From assembly GCA_021154885.1 (NCBI GenBank), contig JAJKHS010000144.1, forward strand, positions 248,001-312,000: a stretch of 64,000 bases of DNA. The letters are read 5' to 3'. Made by a program: the position numbers and the translations under genes. This document shows, piece after piece, positions 1 through 9,092 of this stretch. Source of the DNA: Thermoanaerobaculum sp. (lineage in GTDB: Bacteria > Acidobacteriota > Thermoanaerobaculia > Multivoradales > UBA5704). The notes under the pieces were generated by a model that saw only the letters and a list, made by a program, of their open reading frames with translations, was not told the origin of the DNA and did not search any database. Positions within the stretch are counted from its first letter, which is position 1. Each line of letters opens with the position of its first letter.

Positions 1-262
1 CCACCTCGGAGAACTTGCCGATCCCGTCAGTGATCTTGTACTTGCCCGCCGTCAGCCCGCCGCCTTTGGCCTCGAGCGTCACGCGCGCTGTCTGGCCGTT
101 GTCGCAGGTGATCGTCCCCTGGCCGTGGGCGACCTTGTAGAAGGCCGACCAGCCGGAGAGGGTGTACTTCATCTCGCACTTCGTCGTCTTGGCAGCACCG
201 GTGGGCGCGGTCAGGGCCACAGCCAGGACCAGCATTAGGAACGCAGAGCTTCGCTTGATCAT
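1..262 (-). CDS. Secreted hypothetical protein, N-terminal part only
   Basis: The first 87 codons of a minus-strand gene whose 3' end lies outside the window. It begins MIKRSSAFLMLVLAVALTAP, a clear Sec signal peptide, followed by a Gly-rich segment (LEAKGGGLTAGKYKITDG). GGAGGAG lies about 6 bases before the ATG, which fixes the start. The mature part is likely periplasmic or secreted. I do not recognise the family, and no catalytic motif is visible in the available part. The next gene (NUDIX hydrolase, same strand) lies upstream of it, 43 bases away. Confidence 0.7.
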   Translation of the reverse strand, partial: MIKRSSAFLMLVLAVALTAPTGAAKTTKCEMKYTLSGWSAFYKVAHGQGTITCDNGQTARVTLEAKGGGLTAGKYKITDGIGKFSEV

Positions 263-305
263 CGAATTCTCCTCCACTTGCATTCTATTCTTATGGAGCC
301 TGATC

Positions 306-929
306 TCACCGCCCGAGGCCGGGAATCTCTTCGAGATGAGGGAGCGGGGCGTCGAGGACGTCCGAGAACAGGGTGAGGACACGGAAGGTGAGCCCCCAGA
401 TGGAGTGGCCGCGGAAGCGGATCGCGGGGTAGAGCAGGCGGGCGCCGCTGCGCTCCCACTCCATGTGATCCGCGTTGCGCGCGTCCCAGAGATGGGAGAG
501 GGGGATCCAGTACGCTTCGGCCACCTCGTCGCTGGTCGTGAACGGTGCCAGGTCCTCCCCCAGGAAGTAGACGAAAGGGGAGAGGATCATCTGGTGGTCG
601 CCGCCGCCCAGGCGCACCAGGACGTCGGAGAGGGGGCCGATCCAGTGCGGGTCGCCGAGGGCGATCCCCACCTCCTCGAAGGTCTCGCGCTCGGCCACCG
701 CCCGCCGGCTGGGGTCCTCCGGCGACGAGCGTCCGCCCGGCAGGGCCATGTGGCCGGACCACGGGTCCAGCGGATGCTCGGCGCGGCGGATGGCGCAGAG
801 CGACAGGTCGTCGCCCGTGCCGGCCAGCACCAGCGCCACCGCCGCCTCGGCATGGGACGGCTGCGGTTCCAGGAGCTGGGGGCTGTGGCCGGAGAGGGCG
901 GTGCGGATCTGGTCGATGGTGAAGGGCAT
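306..929 (-). CDS. NUDIX hydrolase, CoA-pyrophosphatase-like
   Basis: A 207-residue protein with a NUDIX motif: ALPGG, then RETFEEVGI, retaining the REXXEE metal-binding core. The layout resembles the CoA/acyl-CoA diphosphatase branch (NudL/NUDT7/8), which hydrolyses nucleoside-diphosphate-X compounds; substrate assignment is inference. I start at MPFTIDQIR because the upstream in-frame extension reads through a low-complexity CAGGGAC repeat that gives a spurious Leu/Ser-rich stretch. No clear Shine-Dalgarno precedes this ATG, so the start is the least certain part. The protein is probably cytoplasmic. Confidence 0.8.
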   Translation of the reverse strand: MPFTIDQIRTALSGHSPQLLEPQPSHAEAAVALVLAGTGDDLSLCAIRRAEHPLDPWSGHMALPGGRSSPEDPSRRAVAERETFEEVGIALGDPHWIGPLSDVLVRLGGGDHQMILSPFVYFLGEDLAPFTTSDEVAEAYWIPLSHLWDARNADHMEWERSGARLLYPAIRFRGHSIWGLTFRVLTLFSDVLDAPLPHLEEIPGLGR

Positions 930-954
930 GGCGGAGGGATGATACGCCGGAGCC

Positions 955-1068
955 TGCGCGCAGGAAGGCAGAGACAGAGACAGCAGGGACACCAGAGACA
1001 GCAGGGACGAAAAGAGCTCCGGTCTCATCTGTAGTTTTCGTGTCCCTGAAGTCCCTGCTGTCCCTCTC
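955..1068 (-). repeat. CAGGGAC/GTCCCTG inverted low-complexity repeat
   Basis: This gap holds repeated CAGGGAC and GACAGCAGGGAC units (about 970-1012) and their complements GTCCCTG and CTGTCCCTC (about 1041-1066). The two halves form a long imperfect hairpin between the ELWxxDGT gene and the NUDIX gene. Related GGACA-rich tracts recur near 52380-52425 and inside the topoisomerase gene near 39815-39860, so this looks like a dispersed repeat family. It could also act as a transcription terminator for the ELWxxDGT gene. Confidence 0.6.
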
Positions 1069-3924
1069 CTACCGCCCCAGCGGCAGCACCCAGGGCTCCA
1101 CGCCGGCAACGCCGTCGTCGGCCGCGAAGAAGAGGTTGGAGCCGGAGACGACGAAGCCGGTCGGCATCGACGAGAACGGCCCCGGGTTGAGGTCCTGTAT
1201 CATCCGGGTCCCGGCGGCGGTGCCGTCGCTCTCCCACGGCTCCCACCCGTGCTCGCCGTCGTGCGCGGCGAAGAAGACCTTCCCGCCCACGGCGGTCAGA
1301 CCCGTGGGCATGGAGGAGCCCGCGCCCGGCAGGACGTCGCTCACCAGCGCCGTGCCCTGCGGCGTGCCGTCCGTTCCCCACAGCTCGACGCCGTTGGCAT
1401 CGCCCTCGGCGACGAAGAGGAGCCGGTCGCCCAGCGGGGTGTACGAGGGATCGGGACCGTACCGCAATGTGTGCAGCAGGGCCGGCTTGCCATCGGCAGG
1501 CACGCGCCAGAGGGCGAGCTGGCCGCTGGTATCCCCCGGCACGCCGGCGGTGAGGTAGAGCGAGCCCTGGAAGCTGAAGAGCCGGCTCGGCTGCCGCAGC
1601 GTGAGGGCCTGGCGGGTCCCCTGGAGCGTGCCGTCGGTGCGCCAGATTTCCGCGTCCATCCCCTTCCGGCTCACGATCAGGAAGAAGGCCGAGCTACCGA
1701 CACGGACGAAGCCGGGGGCGATCTCGTCGCGGCTCCCCTGGACGCGCGAGATCTGCCGGGTGCCGGCCGGCGTGCCGTCGGACACGAAGAGCTGGGGGAC
1801 GAGCCTGCGCCCCGCTCCGGTGCGGGCGACGAACAGGAACTGCGAACCGAAAGGCTGGACTCCCGTCGCGCAGTGGACGTCCTGGGGAAAGGGGAGGATC
1901 TCCCGGGTGCCGGCGGCGGTGCCGTCGCTGATCCACCAGGCGCACTGGTTCGCGCCCGGTCCCTCCATCTGGAACAGGAGCTGGCCGTTCCAGTCCACGG
2001 CGAGCCTCAGGGTGCGCAGGGGGGTGAAGGCCAGCGCGGGACGGGTCCCCTGTGGCGTACCGTCGCTGCGCCAGAGCTCCTCCTGCCAGCCGCCCCCCGG
2101 GATGAGCTTGATCACCTCGTAGAACTGCAGTCCGCCGGCCGCGAAGAAGCCGGCGGCAAAGGCGGCCTGATCGCTGCCGAGATCGACGTCGGAGAGCCGG
2201 CGCGTTCCCGCACCCGCACCGGTAGACGTCTCGTCGCTCCCCCAGACATAGCGGTGATTCCCTTCCCGGGCCAGCATCACCACGCCGCCGCGAACCGAGG
2301 CGAGGAGCGGGTCGGAGCCCGGAGCCGTGTGCTCCAGGACGGCCACCTGCCGGGTCCCGGCCGCCGTCCCGTCGGTCGCCCACACCTCGCCCCGGGCCGG
2401 CGATCCCGCGATGGCGCCGAAGAAGGAGACGCCGCCCCAGACGGCCAGGTCGGACACGGGGCCGGCGATCTTCCGCGTCCCCTCGGGGGTGCCGTCGGTG
2501 GCCCAGAGCTCGCGCTGATCGTCCGGGTCCGGCGTGGCCACGACGTAGGTGCCCGCGGCGAACGAGCCGGGCGACGGCTCCCCGCCGTCCGCGAATCCCG
2601 AGCACGCCCCCGGGCAGGCGTCCGTGAGGCGCCGCGTGCCCGCTCCCGTGCCGTCGGTGATCCAGAGCTCCTGGCCATAGGTTGAATCCGCGCCCACGAA
2701 CAGCAGGCCGCCGCTATGGACCTCCGTCGCCACCCAGGAGATCGGCGTGGGGCAACCCCCCGCGCAGCCCGTCAAGGCGCTCGCGCTGCCGAGGTCGGCG
2801 CCGCTCGTCCAGAGCCTCTGGACGCCTGCCGCGGGGGCCATCAGGACCCACCGCGTGCCGACCCGCCGCAGGGTGCCATCCACCCGCGGGCCGTTGCCGG
2901 CATCGCCCTGGCTGGGCTGGCTGGGGAAGCCGAGCCAGCGGCGGGTGCCCGCCTCCGTGCCGTCGCTGCTCCAGTACTGGTTCTCTTTCCGCTGCTGGTC
3001 CCGGGCGGTGAAGAAGAGCTCGTCGCCGAAGACTCCCAGGGATTGGATGAACGGGCAGCCGGAGGCGCTCCGGCAGCGGCGCACCTTGTCGAACGCCTTC
3101 GCCCGCCGGGTGCCCGCCGCCGTGCCGTCGGTGACCCAGAGCGCTTCCCGATTGACGCCCATCGTGAAGAAGAGGCGCGACGGCGTGGCGGCGAGGAGCT
3201 CCGCCCGGTCGCCGCCTTCCTGCACCGCGGTCAGGAAGGTGGTGCCGCCGGCCGTGCCGTCGGTCGACCAGAGCCCCGTCCCTCGGCCATCGTCGGCGAG
3301 GAAGTAGAGGCGGCCGCGCCAAGCCGTGAGCGCGTGGGGGTTGCTGCCGTCGGGCCCGGGCCGGAGGTCGCCGACGATCCCCGTCCCGGCCGCCGTGCCG
3401 TCGCTGCGCCAGAGCTCGCACCCCTCGGCGGCCCGGCAGCCCACGAAGAACAGGGCCGCGGTGCCGGGGAGGGGGCCGTCCGCCAGGGCTCCCTGGACGT
3501 CGGCGAGCGGTTCGGTGAGCGGGACTGTTCCCTCCCGCGTGCCGTCCGTGCGCCAGAGGCGGACCGTCTTGTCGTCGAGCTCGGTCCCCGACTCGGCCCG
3601 CAGCAGGGCCACGCCGTGCGGCGTGGCCAGGGGGGTGATGGACTGGCAGGGCGAAGGGCAGATGGAGACCGGGAGCGATGCCGTGCCCTGCGGCGTGCCG
3701 TCCGTGGCCCAGAGGCTGCCGTCGTCTGCGGTGCCGAAGATCGAGAAGACGAGCCGGCCCCCCGCCGGGACGAAGGCGCGGGCCTCCACGGGCAGGGGGT
3801 CCGCCGTGGCCCAGGGCTGCTGGTTGATGTCCGCCAGCAGGCGGGGCGGCTGCTGGGCCGTGGCGGGCCCGGTGCTCAGGAACAGGATGAACAAAGCAGT
3901 GGCTGCAGGGTTCTTGCCATCCAT
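1069..3924 (-). CDS. Secreted ELWxxDGT-repeat protein (paralogue A)
   Basis: A 951-residue protein with a signal peptide (MDGKNPAATALFILFLSTGP, cleavage near ATAQQ). About 16 copies of the repeat x-LW-x-S/T-DGT-xx-GT (for example ELWRSDGTAAGT, ELWITDGTGAGT, EPWESDGTAAGT) recur every 45-60 residues, a spacing that suggests a multi-bladed beta-propeller or beta-solenoid surface protein. The function of the ELWxxDGT family is not established. The start is the ATG preceded by AGGGAGAG; a longer upstream in-frame extension is Arg-rich frame noise. It is the tandem paralogue of the gene at 4029-6842. It ends without an obvious cell-wall anchor. Confidence 0.88.
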   Translation of the reverse strand: MDGKNPAATALFILFLSTGPATAQQPPRLLADINQQPWATADPLPVEARAFVPAGGRLVFSIFGTADDGSLWATDGTPQGTASLPVSICPSPCQSITPLATPHGVALLRAESGTELDDKTVRLWRTDGTREGTVPLTEPLADVQGALADGPLPGTAALFFVGCRAAEGCELWRSDGTAAGTGIVGDLRPGPDGSNPHALTAWRGRLYFLADDGRGTGLWSTDGTAGGTTFLTAVQEGGDRAELLAATPSRLFFTMGVNREALWVTDGTAAGTRRAKAFDKVRRCRSASGCPFIQSLGVFGDELFFTARDQQRKENQYWSSDGTEAGTRRWLGFPSQPSQGDAGNGPRVDGTLRRVGTRWVLMAPAAGVQRLWTSGADLGSASALTGCAGGCPTPISWVATEVHSGGLLFVGADSTYGQELWITDGTGAGTRRLTDACPGACSGFADGGEPSPGSFAAGTYVVATPDPDDQRELWATDGTPEGTRKIAGPVSDLAVWGGVSFFGAIAGSPARGEVWATDGTAAGTRQVAVLEHTAPGSDPLLASVRGGVVMLAREGNHRYVWGSDETSTGAGAGTRRLSDVDLGSDQAAFAAGFFAAGGLQFYEVIKLIPGGGWQEELWRSDGTPQGTRPALAFTPLRTLRLAVDWNGQLLFQMEGPGANQCAWWISDGTAAGTREILPFPQDVHCATGVQPFGSQFLFVARTGAGRRLVPQLFVSDGTPAGTRQISRVQGSRDEIAPGFVRVGSSAFFLIVSRKGMDAEIWRTDGTLQGTRQALTLRQPSRLFSFQGSLYLTAGVPGDTSGQLALWRVPADGKPALLHTLRYGPDPSYTPLGDRLLFVAEGDANGVELWGTDGTPQGTALVSDVLPGAGSSMPTGLTAVGGKVFFAAHDGEHGWEPWESDGTAAGTRMIQDLNPGPFSSMPTGFVVSGSNLFFAADDGVAGVEPWVLPLGR

Positions 3925-4028
3925 TGGAGCTCTCCCTAAGAAGCCGGCAAGGACCCGCAGTGCGGCGGATTCTCCGGGACAATGGCCTCTGCAAGAGGCG
4001 TGACAGGGAGAGGCTGGCTTTGAGCCGG

Positions 4029-6842
4029 CTACGGCGTCCGCGGCTCCAGGGGGAACACCCAGGGCTCGAAGCCGGTGACGCCGTCGGCGGCGGCGAAGAA
4101 TAGGTTGGAGCCGGAGGGGACGAAGCCAGACGGCACCGACGAGAACGGCCCCGGGTTTAGATCCTCCACCATCCGGGTGCCGGCGGCGGTGCCGTCGCTC
4201 TCCCACAGCTCCCAGCCGTGCAGGCCGTCGCGGGCGGAGAAGAAGACCCGGCCGCCGGCCGCGGTCAGGCCCATGGGAAACGAGGAGCCTTCACCCGGAG
4301 CAATGTCCTTCACCAGCGTCGTGCCCGCCGGCGTGCCGTCCGTCTGCCAGAGCTCGACGCCATGGCCGTCGTCGCCGTTGGCGGCGAAGAGGAGACGGTC
4401 GCCGAGTGGAGCCAGTTGCAGGGGGAAGCCGTTTTGAGTGACGTGCAGCACCACTGGAGGGCCATGAAGGGACACGCGCCAGAGGGCTATGGGAGAGGGG
4501 ACGTCCCGGCTGGTCGGCGCCAGGAAGTAGACCGCGCCGCGGAAGGGGACGAGCACGCTGTACAGATCCGGCACCGGCACCTTGGTCACGTAGGAGGTCC
4601 CCTGCGGACTGCCGTCGCTGCGCCAGACCTCGACGGCACGGTCCCTGGGGTCGGCGATCAGGAAGACAGCGGTGCCGCCGACGCGGGTGAGGCTGGGATA
4701 CACGGGGTAGCGATACCCCTCGATGCGTGAGACCTGGCGAGTGCCGGCGGGCGTGCCGTCGGAGACGAAGATCTGTGGCACGACGACGCGGCCCGTTCCG
4801 ACGCGGGCGAAAAACAGGAACTGCGAGCCGAACGCCTGGACTCCCTCCGCACACTGGACGTCCCGGGGGACTTGGAGGATCTCCCGGGTGCCGGCGGGCG
4901 TGCCGTCGCTGACCCACCAGCCGGAGCACCGGTCGGAGGCGAATTCGTAGACCTGGAACAGGAGCCTGCCGTTCCAGTCCACTCCAGCCGACAGCAGCCG
5001 TCCTGAGCTGAACGCCCGCACTCGGAACGTCCCCTTCTCAGTGCCGTCCGTGCGCCAGAGCTCCTGGCTGTCGTTGCCCTCCGAGTCCGTTTTCGCGACT
5101 GCGAAAAACTGCAGGCGGCCCGCCCCGGAGAAGCCAAAATTGAAAAAATCGTTGACGGGCGTGTCGACGAGCCGGCGGGTCCCCGCGGGCGTGCCGTCGC
5201 TCGCCCAGAGGTATTGCTGCCTCCCTTCGTCGGCCAGCATCACCACGCCGCCCTGGACCGGCGCGAAGAGCGGATTGGAGCTCGGGGCGCGCCTCTGCAG
5301 CACGGTGAGCCGCCGGTCCCCGGCCGGTGTGCCGTCGGTCACCCGGACCTCGCCCTCGGAGGTGGCGAAATAGGCGAGGCCGTCGCGGACGCCCACGTCG
5401 GCGGCGAGGCTCTCGAGCCGGTGCGTTCCCGCCGGGGAGCCGTCCGTGATCCAGAGCTCGCGGCGGTTCCCGTCCGGCGTGGCCACGAAGTAGGTTCCGC
5501 CGGAGAACGATGGGCCGGGCGAGCGACCGCCAACGACGCCCGCGCACGGTCCAGGGCAGACGTCGGTGAGCCGGTGCGTTCCCGGCCCCGTGCCATCGGT
5601 GATCCAGAGCTCCGTGCCGTGATCCGGGTCGAAACCGCCGAAGAGCAGACCGCCCGTATGAGCCTCGAACCCCTGGAGGCTGCTCGCGATGGGACAGCCG
5701 CCTTCGCACCCGGCGAGGGGGGTCGCGCTGCCGAGGTCGCCGTCGCTCGCCCAGAGCCGGTAACCGATGTTGTCCGGGTTGGTGACCAGCACGACCCAAC
5801 GCGTGCCCACCCGGCGCAGGGTGTCGTCCAGGAGGGGGCCGAAGGTCTGGCTTCTCCGCATGGGAAAGCCGAGCCGGCGGAGGGTGCCGGCCGCGGTGCC
5901 GTCGCTGCTCCAGTACTGATCTTCTCCGAGCGCATCGTCATAGGCCCCGAAGAGGATGCCGTCCCCGAACGCCTGGAAGGAGTTGATGAAGGGGCAGCCG
6001 TCGGCGCCGGGGACCGAGCAGTGGCGCACGTCGAACGCCCTCACCAGCCGGCTGCCCGCGGCCGTGCCGTCGGTGGCCCAGAGCTCCTGGCGGAATTGAC
6101 CCGCCGTGAAGAAGAGCCGCGCAGTGCCGGCGCCGAGGATCTCCGGCCATGTATCTTCGTCCACGGCGGCCAGGAAAGCGGTGCCACCCTCGGTGCCGTC
6201 GGTCGACCAGAGGCCCATCCCCGTTCCGTCGTCGGCGAAGAAGTAGAGCCTGCCGTGCCAGGCGGTCAACCCGTGTGGGATGACGCCGTCAGGCCCGGGG
6301 TGGACGTCCTTGACTGTCCCGCCGGGAGTGCCGTCGCTGCGCCAGATCTCGCACCCCTCTGCCGGCCGGCAGCCCACGAAAGCCATGAACGCGGTACCGG
6401 GGCCCTCCACCAGAGTGGGCTCGGAAAGGTCTGAGAGGAGCTCGGTGAGTGGATAGGTCCCGGCGAGCGTGCCGTCCGTCCGCCAGAGGCGGACCGAGGC
6501 CGGGAAGCTCGTCTCTACCGCCTGAACTTTCAGCAGTGCCACGTCGTGCAGGCTGCCCGCCGAGGTGACGGCGCAGGAGCCCGGACAGAGCGAGAGCGGC
6601 AGCCACGAGGTTCCCGCGGCCGTCCCATCCGTGCTCCACAGACCGGAGTCCCCCAGGGTCGTCGTCCAGAAGACCATCCGGTGGTCTCCCGCCGGGACGA
6701 AGCCGGAGGCCACCGCCGCCGACCGGTCGTTGGGGCCGGGTTGCTGGTTGGCGTCCGCCAGGAGCTGCGGCACTCCAGCCGCCTTGGCCGCGGAGCCGAG
6801 AAGGAGAAAGGTCAGAACGAGCACAGCGCGGTTTCTCAGCAT
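4029..6842 (-). CDS. Secreted ELWxxDGT-repeat protein (paralogue B)
   Basis: A 937-residue protein, colinear with its neighbour A over essentially the whole length and so a tandem duplicate. The signal peptide is MLRNRAVLVLTFLLLGSAAKA. Repeats include GLWSTDGTAAGT, ELWATDGTAAGS, ELWITDGTGPGT and ELWESDGTAAGT, with conserved Cys pairs (for example CEGGCP, CPGPCAG) that probably form disulfides outside the cytoplasm. The ATG at 6842 has GGAGGG five bases upstream. A 104-base gap separates it from paralogue A, so the two are probably co-transcribed. A secreted adhesin or scaffold role is a guess; no enzymatic motif was found. Confidence 0.88.
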   Translation of the reverse strand: MLRNRAVLVLTFLLLGSAAKAAGVPQLLADANQQPGPNDRSAAVASGFVPAGDHRMVFWTTTLGDSGLWSTDGTAAGTSWLPLSLCPGSCAVTSAGSLHDVALLKVQAVETSFPASVRLWRTDGTLAGTYPLTELLSDLSEPTLVEGPGTAFMAFVGCRPAEGCEIWRSDGTPGGTVKDVHPGPDGVIPHGLTAWHGRLYFFADDGTGMGLWSTDGTEGGTAFLAAVDEDTWPEILGAGTARLFFTAGQFRQELWATDGTAAGSRLVRAFDVRHCSVPGADGCPFINSFQAFGDGILFGAYDDALGEDQYWSSDGTAAGTLRRLGFPMRRSQTFGPLLDDTLRRVGTRWVVLVTNPDNIGYRLWASDGDLGSATPLAGCEGGCPIASSLQGFEAHTGGLLFGGFDPDHGTELWITDGTGPGTHRLTDVCPGPCAGVVGGRSPGPSFSGGTYFVATPDGNRRELWITDGSPAGTHRLESLAADVGVRDGLAYFATSEGEVRVTDGTPAGDRRLTVLQRRAPSSNPLFAPVQGGVVMLADEGRQQYLWASDGTPAGTRRLVDTPVNDFFNFGFSGAGRLQFFAVAKTDSEGNDSQELWRTDGTEKGTFRVRAFSSGRLLSAGVDWNGRLLFQVYEFASDRCSGWWVSDGTPAGTREILQVPRDVQCAEGVQAFGSQFLFFARVGTGRVVVPQIFVSDGTPAGTRQVSRIEGYRYPVYPSLTRVGGTAVFLIADPRDRAVEVWRSDGSPQGTSYVTKVPVPDLYSVLVPFRGAVYFLAPTSRDVPSPIALWRVSLHGPPVVLHVTQNGFPLQLAPLGDRLLFAANGDDGHGVELWQTDGTPAGTTLVKDIAPGEGSSFPMGLTAAGGRVFFSARDGLHGWELWESDGTAAGTRMVEDLNPGPFSSVPSGFVPSGSNLFFAAADGVTGFEPWVFPLEPRTP

Positions 6843-6942
6843 GAGGCCCTCCAACGACCGGCGCTCCGAGATGAGGTGTACAGCCTTTCATTTTAGCATC
6901 GGCCCTGCGGTAGACTGACGTTCCTTTGTGAAGGAGGAGCCG

Positions 6943-7482
6943 ATGCGCATTGCCATCCGTGATCTGGTCGCCGGCGGCCTGCTGCTCGCCGGGCTCGCCG
7001 CCGTTCCCGCGTTCTCCGTGCCGCAGTCGAAACCCGAGAGCCCGCCGCCGGCCGCGCATGCCGAGGAGCACGAGCACGCCGCCGCCGGGGACGCCGAGGT
7101 GCACAAGGCCGTGGCCGAGCTGCACAAGGCCATCGCCGGCAAGGAGAACGAGCCGTCCGAGAAGGTGTTCAAGAACATCAAGAACTTCACCGGCGTTCCC
7201 GCGGGCCGGCTGGTGGCAGCCATGGAAAAGGGCTTCAGCCCCGCCCTGGGAGTCTCCTGCACGCACTGCCACGACGTGGAGCACTGGGAGAGCGACGCCA
7301 AGGACGAGAAGCAGGCCGCCCGCGGCATGATGAAGATGGTGGTGGACATCAACGAGAAATACCTCAAGGGGATGCCCGGCCTGATGAGCGACAAGCCGAT
7401 CGTGAACTGCACGACCTGCCACCGCGGCCAGGTCAAGCCGGCCCTCAACCTGGACGAGAAGGGGCGGACGGGGGGCCACTGA
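6943..7482 (+). CDS. Di-haem c-type cytochrome, photosynthetic-reaction-centre cytochrome subunit-like
   Basis: A 179-residue exported protein: an N-terminal hydrophobic segment (about residues 8-23), a His/Glu/Ala-rich linker, then two haem-binding motifs, CTHCH and CTTCH, near positions 107 and 153. The second lies in VNCTTCHRGQVKP, typical of the short reaction-centre cytochrome c subunit-like proteins widespread in Acidobacteriota that lack any photosystem. Periplasmic electron transfer is the likely role; the partner is unknown. AAGGAGGAGCCG directly precedes the ATG, so I prefer this start to the GTG 15 bases upstream. It is divergent from ELWxxDGT paralogue B. Confidence 0.85.
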   Translation: MRIAIRDLVAGGLLLAGLAAVPAFSVPQSKPESPPPAAHAEEHEHAAAGDAEVHKAVAELHKAIAGKENEPSEKVFKNIKNFTGVPAGRLVAAMEKGFSPALGVSCTHCHDVEHWESDAKDEKQAARGMMKMVVDINEKYLKGMPGLMSDKPIVNCTTCHRGQVKPALNLDEKGRTGGH

Positions 7483-7597
7483 TCCGATGTCCGGTCTTCC
7501 GACCCCGTCAGGCCCTCTGTCCCGCTCCGACCTGTCCCGGGCACTGCTTCAGAGGTCCTGTGCAGCTCATGAAGTCTTATGATCTTGGGGGTTGGCC

Positions 7598-9085
7598 ATG
7601 TCGAGAAACGCGAAAAACGTCTTCTTCTACTTCGTCGTGCTCCTGGTCTTCGGCACGGGGATCTACTTCCTGCTGGACTTCGGCTCGCGGCTGAAACCGG
7701 ATGCGTCGGTCTCGTCGGTCGCAGCGGCTCAACCTTCCGCGACCCACCCGGGCCTCGGGCCGGAGGTGAAGAAGGCGCCAGGGGGCGGGATCGGCCGGAC
7801 TCTGATCGAGAACGTGCAGAGCCCGTTGAGCATCCTCCTGCTTCAGGTCGTCGTCATCGTCCTTGCCGCCAGGCTCCTCGGCACTCTCGTTCACAAGATC
7901 GGCCAGCCTCCGGTCATCGGCGAGATGGTCGCCGGGATCCTCCTTGGCCCCTCCCTGCTCGGGCTGGTGGCCCCGGGAGTGCAGACTTTCCTCTTTCCGG
8001 CGGCGTCGATGGGCCCGCTGCGGATGCTCAGCCAGATCGGGGTCGTCCTCTTCATGTTCGTGGTGGGCATCGAGCTGGACGTGCAGCACCTGCGCAAGAA
8101 GGCGGACGCGGCGGTGATGGTCAGCCACGCGAGCATCATCGTGCCGTTCTTCCTGGGCTGCGCCTCGGCGCTGCTGCTCTATCGCTCCCTGGCCCCCGCC
8201 GGCATTCCGTTCAGCGCCTTCGCGCTGTTCATCGGGGTCGCCATGAGCATCACGGCCTTCCCGGTCCTGGCACGCATCCTCGAAGAGCGCCGGATGACCC
8301 GCTCCCACCTCGGGAGCACCGCCATCGCGTGCGCGGCCGTGGACGACGTCACCGCCTGGTGCCTGCTGGCCGTGGTGGTGGCCATCGTCAAAGCCAACGG
8401 CATGGCCGGCTCGCTGCTGACCATTGGTCTCACTCTGCTGTTCATCGCGGTGATGCTCTTCGGGGTCAGGCCGCTGGTGAGCCGGATCGGGCGCCAGCGC
8501 CCCGAGGGGCAGGCTCCGAGCGTGGGGCTCCTGGCCATCCTCTTCTCATTCCTCTTCGTCTCGGCGCTGTGCACGGAGATGATCGGTATCCACGCGCTGT
8601 TCGGCGCCTTCCTCGCCGGCGTCTGCATGCCGCCGGACTCCGGTCTGCGCCAGTTCCTCCGCGAGCGTCTGGAGACCTTCAGCTCGGTCCTCCTGCTGCC
8701 GCTCTTCTTCGCCTTCACCGGCCTGCGCACCCAGGTCGGCCTGCTCGACGACTGGCGGAGCTGGCTGACGTGCCTGGGGATCGTCGTGGTGGCGATCACC
8801 GGCAAGCTGGTCGGGACCCTGGGGGCGGCGCGCTGGACGGGGATGAGCTGGGGGGACTCCTTCTCGCTCGGCGCCCTCATGAACACCCGTGGCCTCGTCG
8901 AGCTGATCGTGCTGAACCTGGGCTACGACCTGGGGATCCTGTCGCCACGGATCTTCACCATGCTGGTCCTGATGGCGCTGATCACGACCTTCATGACCGG
9001 GCCGCTGCTGCAACTGCGCAGCCTGCTGGGGCGCCGCGAGGCCCTGGTGCCGGCGGCAGGGAGCCGCAGCGGCACCAGGGCGTAG
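7598..9085 (+). CDS. Cation:proton antiporter (CPA2/Kef-type)
   Basis: A 495-residue integral membrane protein with about 12-13 hydrophobic segments. Family signatures include IGEMVAGILLGPSLLG, GVVLFMFVVGIELD and a C-terminal RGLVELIVLNLGYDLGIL. These mark the monovalent cation/H+ exchanger fold (Na+ or K+ efflux against protons). No KTN/TrkA nucleotide-binding tail follows, so it is a short, unregulated form. An N-terminal extension with one hydrophobic segment and an Ala/Pro-rich loop precedes the core. A TTG six bases upstream could also start it; I chose the ATG after GGGGG. It converges with the YetF-like gene, leaving a 7-base gap. Confidence 0.88.
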   Translation: MSRNAKNVFFYFVVLLVFGTGIYFLLDFGSRLKPDASVSSVAAAQPSATHPGLGPEVKKAPGGGIGRTLIENVQSPLSILLLQVVVIVLAARLLGTLVHKIGQPPVIGEMVAGILLGPSLLGLVAPGVQTFLFPAASMGPLRMLSQIGVVLFMFVVGIELDVQHLRKKADAAVMVSHASIIVPFFLGCASALLLYRSLAPAGIPFSAFALFIGVAMSITAFPVLARILEERRMTRSHLGSTAIACAAVDDVTAWCLLAVVVAIVKANGMAGSLLTIGLTLLFIAVMLFGVRPLVSRIGRQRPEGQAPSVGLLAILFSFLFVSALCTEMIGIHALFGAFLAGVCMPPDSGLRQFLRERLETFSSVLLLPLFFAFTGLRTQVGLLDDWRSWLTCLGIVVVAITGKLVGTLGAARWTGMSWGDSFSLGALMNTRGLVELIVLNLGYDLGILSPRIFTMLVLMALITTFMTGPLLQLRSLLGRREALVPAAGSRSGTRA

Positions 9086-9092
9086 CCGGGCG

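Noticed and set aside
1249-2685. Long plus-strand open frame antisense to ELWxxDGT paralogue A (also 2716-3939 and 5214-6434)
   Set aside because: Ala/Arg/Gly-rich composition without domains or ribosome-binding sites; GC-rich codon bias keeps opposite frames open. The minus-strand genes have signal peptides and regular repeats.
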